A stretch of 29,175 nucleotides of DNA from JBMFLE01 sp049971355. Its GTDB lineage: Bacteria; Patescibacteriota; Patescibacteriia; UBA2591; UBA4787. This document shows, one piece after another, positions 1-10,131 of this stretch. The stretch spans positions 1 through 29,175 of the forward strand of contig JBMFLE010000003.1 of NCBI GenBank assembly GCA_049971355.1, read 5' to 3'. The notes under the pieces are model-generated. The model was given only the letters and a program-made list of their open reading frames with translations. It made no database searches and was not told the DNA's origin. The first letter of the stretch is position 1. Each line of letters opens with the position of its first letter. A program made the translations under genes and the position numbers.

Positions 1-2630
<2,630 letters not shown>

Positions 2631-2660
2631 AAAAAATGCTTCATTAAAACCTTTTAAATT

Positions 2661-2806
2661 TTCTAAGCAAAGACTTCTCGGTGATTTAGTCCATTGTGTA
2701 CCACCTCTTCCCATTCCGAACAGAGAAGTGAAAGTAATGGACGCCGATGGTACTCACCCGAACACGGTGGGAAGAGTAGGCTTCGCCGAGAGCTCTTTGC
2801 TTAGAA
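2661..2806 (+). repeat. Inverted repeat enclosing 5S rRNA (processing stem)
   Basis: TTCTAAGCAAAGA (2661-2673) and TCTTTGCTTAGAA (2794-2806) are perfect 13-base complements bracketing the 5S gene. With helix I they make a stem of about 20 pairs interrupted by one mismatch and one wobble. This fits a double-stranded processing site that frees 5S from the precursor. It could instead be a permanently extended helix I. Confidence 0.75.
2674..2793 (+). rRNA. rrf: 5S ribosomal RNA
   Basis: The segment holds the 5S signatures CCCATTCCGAACA near 2710, GCCGATGGTACT near 2743 and a GTGGGAAGAGTAGG 3' domain. Helix I pairs TCTCGG (2676-2681) with CCGAGA (2786-2791). It lies about 45 nt after 23S, as in a normal rRNA operon, and no tRNA sits between them. 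Exact mature ends are uncertain because the terminal stem continues outward for 13 more perfect base pairs, described as a separate feature. Confidence 0.95.
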
Positions 2807-2809
2807 GAA

Positions 2810-2838
2810 AAAAAGAGCCTGTTAAGCAGGCTCTTTTT
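2810..2838 (+). terminator. rRNA operon terminator, shared with fic 3' end
   Basis: AGAGCCTG (2814-2821), loop TTAAG, CAGGCTCT (2827-2834), then a T tract; the A-run before the stem extends the pairing. On the minus strand the same hairpin is followed by a T-rich run, so it can end transcription in both directions. The last four codons and stop of the minus-strand fic gene lie inside it. Confidence 0.85.
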
Positions 2839-3478
2839 GTTGATTAATTTTTTTAAGAAATAATTCGTATAGTAGTTGAGGATCTTGAGCAATAAAAGCT
2901 CCCAAGTATTCGGGTTTTTCGTTGTAAGTAATTACGAAAGGTGGTAGGTAAAAATATTTTAGAAGATAGAAGAGCAATGCTCTATTAACGCGTCCGTTGC
3001 AATTGTAGAAAGGGTTAACTATCCCGAAATGGTAGTGGAAATTGCTAATTAACTCTACTTTGTTTTCAAAATTATTTTCACATTTTCTCTTTTTTTGATA
3101 CAAAAAAAGCATCTGGCATTTATTTAAAACTTTTATCAATTCCTCCATCTTTCGAGGAATTTTTTCTGGAGAAATCCCTCCTAATTCACCAATAAGAGGT
3201 GCGCCCTCTCGATATTTACCAGCCCATTCAGGATGATTTTTATTTGACCAAATTTCCGATTCTCTGAAAATTAATTCGTGTGTTTTTTTAATGTCTTCCT
3301 CAGTAATGAAAATTTCTTTTTCATCAGCGCGTTTTTCAAGATAGAGTATTGCTCCAACGTGCCCATCTTTTTTGTTTTTTTCGATTTCTTCTTTTATAAC
3401 AGCGTAACTAGAACATCGATTATCAATCAACTCCGATTCATTAATAAATTTTGCCAAAAAATCAATTCTATCTATCAT
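2822..3478 (-). CDS. Fic/DOC-domain protein with altered catalytic motif
   Basis: The 218-residue protein has a Fic core. A GKYR segment (residues 87-90) precedes a helical region and the signature loop HF-x3-NPFYNCNGRVNR (residues 150-166). Active Fic AMP-transferases carry HPFx(D/E)GNGRxxR. Here the catalytic His is Asn155, the metal-binding Asp/Glu is Asn159 and the first Gly is Cys160, while NGRxxR (161-166) is kept. The fold is clear, but AMP transfer by the usual mechanism is doubtful; it may be inactive, act on another nucleotide, or be regulatory. No antitoxin gene is adjacent. The ATG is chosen for a strong SD (AAGGAGGG) 6 nt upstream, rare in this window. The 3' end overlaps the rRNA terminator, and tRNA-Ser lies upstream. 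Transfer into this site is plausible but unproven. Confidence 0.85.
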   Translation of the reverse strand: MIDRIDFLAKFINESELIDNRCSSYAVIKEEIEKNKKDGHVGAILYLEKRADEKEIFITEEDIKKTHELIFRESEIWSNKNHPEWAGKYREGAPLIGELGGISPEKIPRKMEELIKVLNKCQMLFLYQKKRKCENNFENKVELISNFHYHFGIVNPFYNCNGRVNRALLFYLLKYFYLPPFVITYNEKPEYLGAFIAQDPQLLYELFLKKINQQKEPA

Positions 3479-3515
3479 TAATGCCCTCCTTATAAAAATT
3501 TAAAGATCTGTATTT

Positions 3516-3561
3516 ATTATAGAGGAAATAAAAAGATTTTTAATAGAGTCCCTATTAAAAA
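3516..3561 (-). promoter_or_regulatory. Candidate fic promoter with 10-bp inverted repeat
   Basis: On the minus strand a TATAAT lies at 3521-3516, about 37 nt before the fic ATG. Just upstream, TTTTTAATAG (3537-3546) and CTATTAAAAA (3552-3561) form a perfect inverted repeat with a 5-nt spacer. It covers the place where the -35 element should be; the -35 itself is poor. An operator for a repressor or self-regulator is a reasonable guess. A simple AT-rich hairpin is the alternative. Confidence 0.45.
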
Positions 3562-3595
3562 GTTGATTTTTCTATAACCGCTATTTGAAAATATT

Positions 3596-3624
3596 AAAAA
3601 TCCCTCTATGTTGAGGGATTTTTT
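3596..3624 (-). terminator. Terminator after tRNA-Ser
   Basis: AAAAATCCCTC (3596-3606), 6-nt loop, GAGGGATTTTT (3613-3623). It lies 5 nt past the 3' end of the minus-strand tRNA-Ser and has T-rich flanks on both strands. It separates the tRNA from fic. Confidence 0.8.
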
Positions 3625-3628
3625 ATAG

Positions 3629-3715
3629 CGGAAGGGGTGGGATTCGAACCCACGAGGCGCCTCATCAGCGCCAGAGTTTAGCAAACTCTTGCCTTAACCA
3701 CTCGGCCACCCTTCC
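3629..3715 (-). tRNA. tRNA-Ser (anticodon GCU)
   Basis: The 87-nt minus-strand cloverleaf has acceptor GGAAGGG/CCCTTCC with discriminator G. The anticodon stem AGAGT/ACTCT encloses TTGCTAA (anticodon GCT). A long variable arm (GGCGC-TGATGA-GGCGCC type) is typical of tRNA-Ser, and the T arm is GTGGG-TTCGAAT-CCCAC. It reads AGC/AGU codons. CCA is not encoded (CTA follows), so a CCA-adding enzyme is needed. Confidence 0.95.
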
Positions 3716-3757
3716 AAGTTAATCAAACTTTTCTATTATAACAAAAAATCTTTTTTT

Positions 3758-3786
3758 TTGCAAACACGACCCTTTCGATTTATAAT
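3758..3786 (+). promoter_or_regulatory. recO promoter, probably leaderless
   Basis: TTGCAA (3758-3763), 17-bp spacer, TATAAT (3781-3786). The expected start, 6-8 nt after the -10, falls at the recO ATG (3795) or within 2 nt of it, and there is no SD. Confidence 0.7.
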
Positions 3787-3794
3787 TGATAATA

Positions 3795-4430
3795 ATGTTT
3801 GAATATCATACTTTGGCAATTGTTCTCAAAAAAGAAGCGCTTAATGAAGCAGACGCTAATGTAATTTTATATACAAAAGAACTGGGTAAATTAGAAATAA
3901 TAGCGAAAGGCATTAAAAAAACAATTTCTAAATTTGGTGGACATCTCGAACCACTTAATTTAATTGAGGCAACTATTATTGCTGTCAACAATAAACATTT
4001 AACCAGCGTTTTAACAGTTGATAATTTTTCTTTAATTCGGGAAGATTATTTGAAATTAGAAAATGCTTTAAAAATGATAGGAATTTTTAATGAAGCAATT
4101 GTTTCCTCTGAAAAAGATGAGTTCATTTGGGAAATTCTTTTAAATTATTTAAAAGAACTCAATGAGACAATTATTCCCACCGAGGAAAAAAAGCAGTTTT
4201 TTATTCAGCTTTTAAATCTGCAATTTTTAATTAGATTAGGACGAAGTTTAGGCGTGTTGCCCGATAAGGAAGAATTAAGGGAATATTTTGATAAAAACAC
4301 CGCTTCATTAATTATTTTTTTAAGCCAAAATTCTCCTCAAGACATCATTGAAAAATATGATATATCAAAATTGCAAAAAATAGATTATAATAAAATAGAG
4401 AAGTCAATTAAACAAAAAATTATTATTTAA
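3795..4430 (+). CDS. recO: DNA repair protein RecO
   Basis: RecO works with RecF/RecR to load RecA on SSB-coated single-stranded gaps and to anneal strands. The 211-residue product starts with the family's OB-fold pattern (YHTLAIVLKKEALNEADANV, then YTKELGKLEIIAKGIKK), followed by a helical C-terminal domain. The C-terminal Cys zinc motif of many RecOs is absent and the protein is slightly shorter than the usual 230-250 residues. ATG 3795 is preferred over an in-frame TTG at 3786, because that TTG overlaps the TATAAT promoter box. The next gene begins 2 nt after the stop, which suggests coupled translation. Confidence 0.85.
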   Translation: MFEYHTLAIVLKKEALNEADANVILYTKELGKLEIIAKGIKKTISKFGGHLEPLNLIEATIIAVNNKHLTSVLTVDNFSLIREDYLKLENALKMIGIFNEAIVSSEKDEFIWEILLNYLKELNETIIPTEEKKQFFIQLLNLQFLIRLGRSLGVLPDKEELREYFDKNTASLIIFLSQNSPQDIIEKYDISKLQKIDYNKIEKSIKQKIII

Positions 4431-4432
4431 AT

Positions 4433-6343
4433 ATGGCTTTAAAGGATATTGAAGAAAGACTTTATAAAATGAAAGAGGGGAGTCCTCTGGAGGAAGAGGA
4501 AGAGGTGCCGGTATTTTCAAGAGAAGAAATAACTGAAGAAAAAACGCCGAAAAAAATTGTTGAAGTTGAAGAGGTGCGACCCAAAAGACCTCCCATTAAT
4601 TTTTATCAAAAATCAAGCAAGAAAAGTATTGTATATTACATAATTATTGCAATTCTTTTTGGGGCGTTATTGTTTGAAGGATATTTGCTTGGTCAAAAAC
4701 TTTCTTCTCAAAAAACCGGCATTCAAATAAATATTAATAGTGCGGATAATGTTTTAGTGGGAGAGGTTTTTCCTCTTGATGTTGTTTATAAAAATGATTC
4801 GGCCAATTTATTACAAAATACGGATTTAATTGTTGAATTGCCAAATAATATTAAAATTTTGGGGATGGAAAATAATGGGCAAATTTATAAAAAAACACTG
4901 GGTGATTTAGGAACAGGAACAAATAATGTTGAGCGATTATATTTGGTAGCAATGGGAACACCCAACCGCATTGATAATATTAAAGCAACTCTTCAATATA
5001 ACATCGCTGGTTTTAGTGGCCGATTTGAAAAATCTAAAGTTCAAACAATTACTATTGGCGGCCCCATTATTGATTACAGTCTTTCTGTTCCTGAGAAAAT
5101 TGTCAGCGGTGAGGAATTTACTATAAAACTCACTTTTAAAAACAATTCTAATCAATCAATTCCACAATTGCGACTCCAACTTTATTATCCATTAGGGTTT
5201 ACTTTTACGAGTGCTGATATTAATCCGGTGGAAGGAAATAATTTATGGATTTGGGGTGACTTGCAACCGTATCAAAGTGGAGAGATTAATGTTAGAGGAA
5301 TCATTGTGGGCGAGGTGGGAACTTATTATGAAATAGGTTTGGAAGCTAGTCTTATCTCCCAGGATCAGCCGATTGTTTTTGATAAAAAAACAACCTCTGT
5401 TAGCATTTTAAAAGCACCTTTAAATTTAGCTATCTATGTAAATAACAGCCGAGATTATATTGCTCGAAATGGTGAGATGCTTGAATACCGGATTGATTAT
5501 CAGAATAACACCGAAATTGCTTTAAGTGAGGTTATTATTAAAGCCGAATTAGAAGGCGCTATGTTTAATTATCAAAGCGTTATGACGAATGGTTATTTTG
5601 ATTCTCTAAAAAAACAGATTATTTGGAATGCGGGTAATACTCCTGATTTGAAATTAGTAGATAGAGGTAAAGGTGGTTCTGTGACTTTTAAAATATTTAC
5701 TACTTCTGATTATCCCGCGAGAAGTTTTAAAGATAAAGGGCAGACTCTTAAAGTTAAAGCAACCATTGAATCACCATCAGTACCTCCAAAGAGTAATTTA
5801 ACTAGTACAACTGCCGTGGCGCAAATAACAACCAAAATTTTGGGCAGGGTTGATTTTCAGTATTATGCTCTGTTTAGAGATGCTGCTTCGGGGATTGTCA
5901 ATAAAGGCAGTTTGCCGTTAAAAGTAGGAAAAACTACTAATTTTACTATTCATTGGAAAATTATAAATTACAACAATGATTTGAGCGAGGTAACGATTAA
6001 AACTATTTTGCCGCAAGGTATCTCTTGGACTAATGTTATTGCTGGCAATTATGGCGATTTGAAACCAGAATATAATGAGCGAACCAGCGAACTTGTTTGG
6101 CGCATTAAAGAAGTGCCTGCTTTTTCTGGTATTTTAATGCCTCCTTATGAATTAATTTTTCAAGTGGCAGCCACACCCTCAATTAATCAGGTTGGTAGTT
6201 ATATGGAGTTAATAAAAGAAACGACTTTTTCCGCAACTGATAAATTTACCGGCCAAACAATTGAGCTGAAAGCCAATCCTATTACTACGGAATTGCGTTC
6301 TGATCCAACAGTACAATTTGGAGAAGGTAAGGTGCAGTATTAA
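4433..6343 (+). CDS. Single-pass surface protein with beta-sandwich repeats
   Basis: This 636-residue protein is of unknown function. Residues 1-62 are charged and acidic then basic, and likely cytoplasmic. Residues 65-86 form one hydrophobic helix. The remaining ~550 residues should be extracytoplasmic and are rich in beta-strand. Three or four units of ~115-140 residues recur, with phrases such as GEEFTIKLTFKNNSNQSIPQ, NGEMLEYRIDYQNNTEIALS and VGKTTNFTIHWKIINYNNDL. They look like DUF11/CARDB-type immunoglobulin-like repeats seen in bacterial surface proteins. No sortase motif or second membrane helix is visible. It starts 2 nt after recO in an ATG context lacking SD. A role in surface structure or adhesion is inferred from architecture only. 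Confidence 0.75.
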   Translation: MALKDIEERLYKMKEGSPLEEEEEVPVFSREEITEEKTPKKIVEVEEVRPKRPPINFYQKSSKKSIVYYIIIAILFGALLFEGYLLGQKLSSQKTGIQININSADNVLVGEVFPLDVVYKNDSANLLQNTDLIVELPNNIKILGMENNGQIYKKTLGDLGTGTNNVERLYLVAMGTPNRIDNIKATLQYNIAGFSGRFEKSKVQTITIGGPIIDYSLSVPEKIVSGEEFTIKLTFKNNSNQSIPQLRLQLYYPLGFTFTSADINPVEGNNLWIWGDLQPYQSGEINVRGIIVGEVGTYYEIGLEASLISQDQPIVFDKKTTSVSILKAPLNLAIYVNNSRDYIARNGEMLEYRIDYQNNTEIALSEVIIKAELEGAMFNYQSVMTNGYFDSLKKQIIWNAGNTPDLKLVDRGKGGSVTFKIFTTSDYPARSFKDKGQTLKVKATIESPSVPPKSNLTSTTAVAQITTKILGRVDFQYYALFRDAASGIVNKGSLPLKVGKTTNFTIHWKIINYNNDLSEVTIKTILPQGISWTNVIAGNYGDLKPEYNERTSELVWRIKEVPAFSGILMPPYELIFQVAATPSINQVGSYMELIKETTFSATDKFTGQTIELKANPITTELRSDPTVQFGEGKVQY

Positions 6344-6430
6344 ATTTAGCAACCTTTTTATTAATTTAAAAACAGGTTGTAGGTGGACCAATTGATAAGT
6401 TAAAAGCTTACAAAGTAAATAAGAATATAA

Positions 6431-6458
6431 TTGTTTTTTGATTTATTTTTTTTATAAT
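6431..6458 (+). promoter_or_regulatory. glyQS promoter, probably leaderless
   Basis: TTGTTT (6431-6436), 16-bp spacer, TATAAT (6453-6458). Seven bases separate the -10 from ATG 6466, so the predicted transcript starts at or next to the A of the start codon. Confidence 0.7.
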
Positions 6459-6465
6459 AAAATTG

Positions 6466-7815
6466 ATGAGTGAAAAAAATACAGAGAACAATCTAATGGA
6501 TAAAATTATTAGTTTGGCCAAGAGGCGCGGGTTTATTTTTCCATCTTCAGAAATTTATGGTGGTTTTTCAAGTTCTTATGATTATGGACCCCTGGGAGTA
6601 GAATTAAAAAATAATATTAAGCGTGCCTGGTGGAAAGAAATGCTTCAAAAACAAAATAATATTGTCGGCTTAGATAGCGCCATTTTAATGTCGCCAAAAA
6701 TTTGGCAAGCCTCTGGCCATTTATCAGCTGGTTTTGCTGATTCTTTGGTTGAATGTACCAAATGTCATCATCGTTTTCGCGAGGATAATGTGGTAGATAA
6801 TAAATGTCCTGATTGTGGTGGTGAATTGATGCCGCCAAGAAAATTTAATTTAATGATGAAAACTTTTGTTGGGCCGGTGGAAGATGAGGCGGCAATTACT
6901 TATTTACGAGCGGAAACTTGCCAAGGAATTTATATGAATTATGAAAATGTTTTGAATTCGATGCGATTAAAAATTCCTTTTGGTATTGCCCAAATTGGAA
7001 AGGCATTTCGCAATGAAATCAACCCCGGTAATTTTACTTATCGCATGCGAGAATTTGAACAAATGGAAATGCAATTTTTTGTTCATCCTTCAGAAGCAGA
7101 TAAATGGTTTGAGTATTGGGTCCAACAACGTTTAAACTGGTACATTTCTTTAGGAATTAAAAAAGAAAATTTAAGATTACATCAGCAAACAAAAGAAGAA
7201 TTAGCGCATTATGCCAGAGCCGCTGTGGATATTGAATATAAATTCCCATTTGGTTGGAAAGAAATTGAGGGTATTCATAATCGTGGCGATTGGGATTTAT
7301 CAAATCATTCAAAATATTCAGGCCACGAATTGGTTTATTATGATGAAAAATCCAAGGAAAAATTTATTCCTTACATTATTGAAACGTCCGCTGGTGCCGA
7401 TCGAAGCGCCTTGGTTTTTTTGATTGATGCTTATGAAGAGATTGTGGGTGGTCGGACTCAAACTACCGAAGCAACAAAAGAAGTAGAAGTTGTTTTGAAG
7501 TTTCATCCTTTTATCGCACCAGTGAAAGTGGCAATTTTCCCGTTATTAAAAAATAAAGAAAATCTAACTACTTTAGCTAAAGAAATTTATAAAAAATTAA
7601 AATTGCATTTTATCGTTCAATATGATGAAGTTGATTCGATTGGTCGCAGATATCGCCGCCAAGATGAAATTGGGACACCATTTTGTGTTACTGTTGATTT
7701 TCAAAGTTTGGAAGATCAAACTGTAACTGTAAGAGATCGAGATACTTTAGCACAAGAAAGAGTAAAAATTGATAATCTCATTAATTATCTTAAAGAAAAA
7801 ATCGAGACCTTTTAA
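6466..7815 (+). CDS. glyQS: Glycyl-tRNA synthetase (dimeric type)
   Basis: The enzyme charges tRNA-Gly with glycine. It is the single-chain class II form (449 residues), not the alpha/beta tetramer. The N-terminal SSYDYGPLGVELKNNIKRAW block is typical. A zinc site CTKC...CPDC lies around residues 98-122. Motif 2 (FRNEINPGNFTYRMREFEQ) and motif 3 (GADRSALVFL) are intact, and the C-terminal anticodon-binding domain is complete. The start is ATG 6466; an in-frame TTG one codon earlier is less likely. It heads a run with dodecin, the M16 peptidase and a methyltransferase. Confidence 0.97.
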   Translation: MSEKNTENNLMDKIISLAKRRGFIFPSSEIYGGFSSSYDYGPLGVELKNNIKRAWWKEMLQKQNNIVGLDSAILMSPKIWQASGHLSAGFADSLVECTKCHHRFREDNVVDNKCPDCGGELMPPRKFNLMMKTFVGPVEDEAAITYLRAETCQGIYMNYENVLNSMRLKIPFGIAQIGKAFRNEINPGNFTYRMREFEQMEMQFFVHPSEADKWFEYWVQQRLNWYISLGIKKENLRLHQQTKEELAHYARAAVDIEYKFPFGWKEIEGIHNRGDWDLSNHSKYSGHELVYYDEKSKEKFIPYIIETSAGADRSALVFLIDAYEEIVGGRTQTTEATKEVEVVLKFHPFIAPVKVAIFPLLKNKENLTTLAKEIYKKLKLHFIVQYDEVDSIGRRYRRQDEIGTPFCVTVDFQSLEDQTVTVRDRDTLAQERVKIDNLINYLKEKIETF

Positions 7816-7833
7816 TTTTAAAAATTAAAGGTC
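7806..7833 (+). other. AT-rich hairpin across the glyQS stop codon
   Basis: GACCTTTTAATTTT pairs with AAAATTAAAGGTC, 13 pairs with one bulged T. No T tract follows, so it is not a classic terminator. It may be a processing or stability element between glyQS and the dodecin gene. Confidence 0.4.
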
Positions 7834-7851
7834 GGTTAAAATTTATAAAAT

Positions 7852-8061
7852 ATGGCAATTATTAAAATTAGAAAAATTATTGGTACTTCGCCAAAAAGTT
7901 TTGAAGATGCCTTAAAAAATATTGTTGATTTTGTGGGAAAGGATAAATACAATTTAACTGGCGTAAAAATTGTTGATCAATCAGTGGCTTTGGAGAAGGG
8001 TAAAATTGTTGAGTACAAAATTGTGGCTGATGTCGCTTATAAATGGGAAGAGGAAAAATAA
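7852..8061 (+). CDS. Dodecin (small flavin-binding protein)
   Basis: The 69-residue protein matches the dodecin pattern: a first strand, then IIGTSPKSFEDALKN, then VEYKIVADVAYKWEE. Dodecins assemble into hollow 12-mers that store or buffer flavins. Length and order of elements fit the family. The start lies in the common AAAATATG context without SD. Its TAA is directly followed by the ATG of the M16 peptidase, so the two are probably co-translated. Why a dodecin is paired with a peptidase is not clear. Confidence 0.85.
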   Translation: MAIIKIRKIIGTSPKSFEDALKNIVDFVGKDKYNLTGVKIVDQSVALEKGKIVEYKIVADVAYKWEEEK

Positions 8062-9348
8062 ATGAAAAGTATTGATAATCAACCCCACATTCTTCAAAAA
8101 AGAGGCTTAAATTTTATTCTTATACCGCTTAAAGAAGCAACAAGTGTTACATTTTTGATTTTGGTTAAAACAGGTTCAGAATATGAAAAACCAGCGGAAG
8201 CGGGGATTTCTCATTTTTTGGAACACATGTGTTTTAAAGGTACTAAAAAGCGACCTAGTCCCAAAATTATCTCAACCGAACTAGATTCAATAGGCGCTGT
8301 TTATAATGCTTTTACTTCCCGCGAATATACGGGTTATTATGCTAAGGCCGCCGTAGAACACACTGATAAAATTTTAGATATTGTGACAGATATTTATCTT
8401 AATTCTTTGTTTGACCATAACGAAATTGAAAAAGAAAAAGGGGTAATTTTGGAAGAAAAAAATTATTATGAAGATACACCCAGCGTAAAGGTGGAAGAAT
8501 TAATTTTTCAATTATTGTATCCTGACCAAGCGGCTGGCCGGCCAATTATTGGTGATGAAAAAGTTATTAAAAATTTAAAAAGAGAAGACTTTTTAAACTA
8601 TCATCGAAAACACTATACCAATAAAAAAACTCTGATTGTTTTGGCGGGTAATTTTGAAAAAGAAAAGATCATTAATAAGGTTACAAGTTTAATGGAGGAA
8701 ATTCGAAGGGGGGAGGGTGGAAAGAAATTTAAAACAAAAATAAAAAAACAAAACAAACCAGAAGTTTTAATTCAACACAAAAAAACAGACCAAACACATC
8801 TTATTTTAGCAGCAAGAACATTTAATTGTTTTGACGAAAGACGTTATGTTCTTTCGGTTTTATCAACTATTTTAGGAAGTGGAATGAGTTCGCGTCTTTT
8901 TCAAACCATTCGAGAGGAATTAGGCGCGGCTTATTATGTTTATTCGTTTAATGATTTAAGTTTAGATCATGGTTTTTTGGGCGTGGCCGCTGGTTTAGCT
9001 TTAGATAAAACCGAAAAATCTTTAGTAGCCATTAAAAAAGAATTGGAAAGATTAAAAGATGAGTTAGTCAGTGAAGAAGAAATAAAAAAGGCCAAAAATT
9101 TTATTAAAGGAAAACTGGCTTTATCTTTAGAAACAACCAATGATTATGCTTTTTACTTCGGTTCCCAATATCTCTTTTATAACCGGACTTTTTCTTTAAA
9201 AGAAATCTTTAATAAAATTGAAGCTGTGGATAAATTAGCTGTTAATAAACTAGCGAAGGAAATTTTTCAGCCAAAATCATTAAATTTAGCTCTTATCGGG
9301 CCTTATACTAAAAAAGATGAATTGCGCTTTAAAAAAATTTTAGGTTGA
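8062..9348 (+). CDS. M16 family zinc metallopeptidase
   Basis: This is a pitrilysin/processing-peptidase relative of 428 residues. The inverted zinc motif HFLEH is at 51-55 and the third ligand Glu131 sits in VILEEKNYYEDTP, 76 residues later, so the catalytic half is intact. The second half (from about 220) carries the non-catalytic M16 domain with a typical SSRLFQTIREELGAAYYVYS segment. There is no signal peptide, so it is likely cytoplasmic and degrades peptides. It starts immediately after the dodecin stop. The size is that of bacterial single-unit M16B peptidases such as YmxG. Confidence 0.93.
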   Translation: MKSIDNQPHILQKRGLNFILIPLKEATSVTFLILVKTGSEYEKPAEAGISHFLEHMCFKGTKKRPSPKIISTELDSIGAVYNAFTSREYTGYYAKAAVEHTDKILDIVTDIYLNSLFDHNEIEKEKGVILEEKNYYEDTPSVKVEELIFQLLYPDQAAGRPIIGDEKVIKNLKREDFLNYHRKHYTNKKTLIVLAGNFEKEKIINKVTSLMEEIRRGEGGKKFKTKIKKQNKPEVLIQHKKTDQTHLILAARTFNCFDERRYVLSVLSTILGSGMSSRLFQTIREELGAAYYVYSFNDLSLDHGFLGVAAGLALDKTEKSLVAIKKELERLKDELVSEEEIKKAKNFIKGKLALSLETTNDYAFYFGSQYLFYNRTFSLKEIFNKIEAVDKLAVNKLAKEIFQPKSLNLALIGPYTKKDELRFKKILG

Positions 9349-9365
9349 TTTAAAATAATAAAGAA

Positions 9366-10004
9366 ATGGAAATGGATAAAAACAAATTAATAGACGATTT
9401 AATTAAAGATGGATTTTTAAAGAGTCCAAGAATTATTGATGCTTTTCGAAAAGTTGATCGCATGAATTTTGTGATTGATTATGTAAAAAATGAGGCGTAT
9501 CGTAATTCTCCTTTGGCGATTGGTTTCGGCCAAACAATTTCTCAACCATTAACGGTAGCATTTATGTTAGAATTATTAGATGTTCAAGAAGGAAATAAGG
9601 TTTTGGATGTTGGTTCGGGTTCTGGATGGACAACGGCTCTATTGGCAGAATTGGTAGGTGAAAAAGGAAAAGTTTATGGTATTGAAATTATTCCCGAACT
9701 TTATGAATTTGGCAAAGCAAATGTAATGCGTTGCAGTTACATCAATAAAGGTATTGTTGAAATGTATTTGGGCAATGGTTTATATGGTTTAAAAGAAAAA
9801 GCTCCTTTTGATCGAATTTTGTGTTCAGCTGAAGCGAAAGAAATCCCTGAAGCGTTTAAAGAGCAATTAAAAATTGGCGGTAAAATGGTTTTGCCAATGA
9901 ATAATAGCTTGTGGCTAATTGAAAAGAAAAGCGAAACGGAATTTATTTCGGAAGAATTTCCCGGTTTTATTTTTGTTCCATTAATTGAGAAGTTAAATGC
10001 TTAA
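9366..10004 (+). CDS. pcm: Protein-L-isoaspartate O-methyltransferase family
   Basis: The 212-residue SAM-dependent methyltransferase has the PCMT N-terminal segment (FRKVDRMNFVIDYVKNEAYR) and IGFGQTISQP. Motif I is VLDVGSGSGWTTALLAELVG, followed by GIEI and a later FDRILCSAEAKEIP. The family methylates isoaspartyl residues in damaged proteins to start repair. Motifs fit well, but substrate range cannot be read from sequence. The start could be ATG 9366 or 9372. It ends the glyQS run and is followed by a strong terminator. Confidence 0.88.
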   Translation: MEMDKNKLIDDLIKDGFLKSPRIIDAFRKVDRMNFVIDYVKNEAYRNSPLAIGFGQTISQPLTVAFMLELLDVQEGNKVLDVGSGSGWTTALLAELVGEKGKVYGIEIIPELYEFGKANVMRCSYINKGIVEMYLGNGLYGLKEKAPFDRILCSAEAKEIPEAFKEQLKIGGKMVLPMNNSLWLIEKKSETEFISEEFPGFIFVPLIEKLNA

Positions 10005-10031
10005 TATGGTGTTGATAAATTTGTTGTTGAC

Positions 10032-10060
10032 AAACTTCTTGCATTTGCAAGAAGTTTTTT
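10032..10060 (+). terminator. Terminator after pcm
   Basis: AAACTTCTTGCA (10032-10043) pairs with TGCAAGAAGTTT (10046-10057), followed by T residues. It closes the glyQS-to-pcm unit. Its right arm overlaps the -35 element of the next promoter. Confidence 0.85.
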
Positions 10061-10072
10061 ATCCTTTATAAT
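10045..10072 (+). promoter_or_regulatory. Promoter of the 946-residue phosphoesterase gene
   Basis: TTGCAA (10045-10050), 16-bp spacer, TATAAT (10067-10072), giving a start near 10079. The transcript would begin with a TGGGA-GAAA-TCCCA hairpin (10078-10091, GNRA tetraloop), a form that often protects 5' ends. Confidence 0.7.
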
Positions 10073-10117
10073 GGAAATGGGAGAAATCCCAATTAAATAG
10101 ATCTTTAAAAAATAAAA

Positions 10118-10127
10118 AAGGAGGTGA
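10118..10127 (+). promoter_or_regulatory. Perfect Shine-Dalgarno sequence
   Basis: AAGGAGGTGA ends 4 nt before ATG 10132 and is fully complementary to a standard 16S 3' tail. It is the strongest ribosome-binding site in the window and fixes the start of the gene. Confidence 0.9.
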
Positions 10128-10131
10128 GATA

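Noticed and set aside
3786..3794. TTG start for recO three codons upstream
   Set aside because: The TTG overlaps the TATAAT box, so it would lie upstream of the transcription start.
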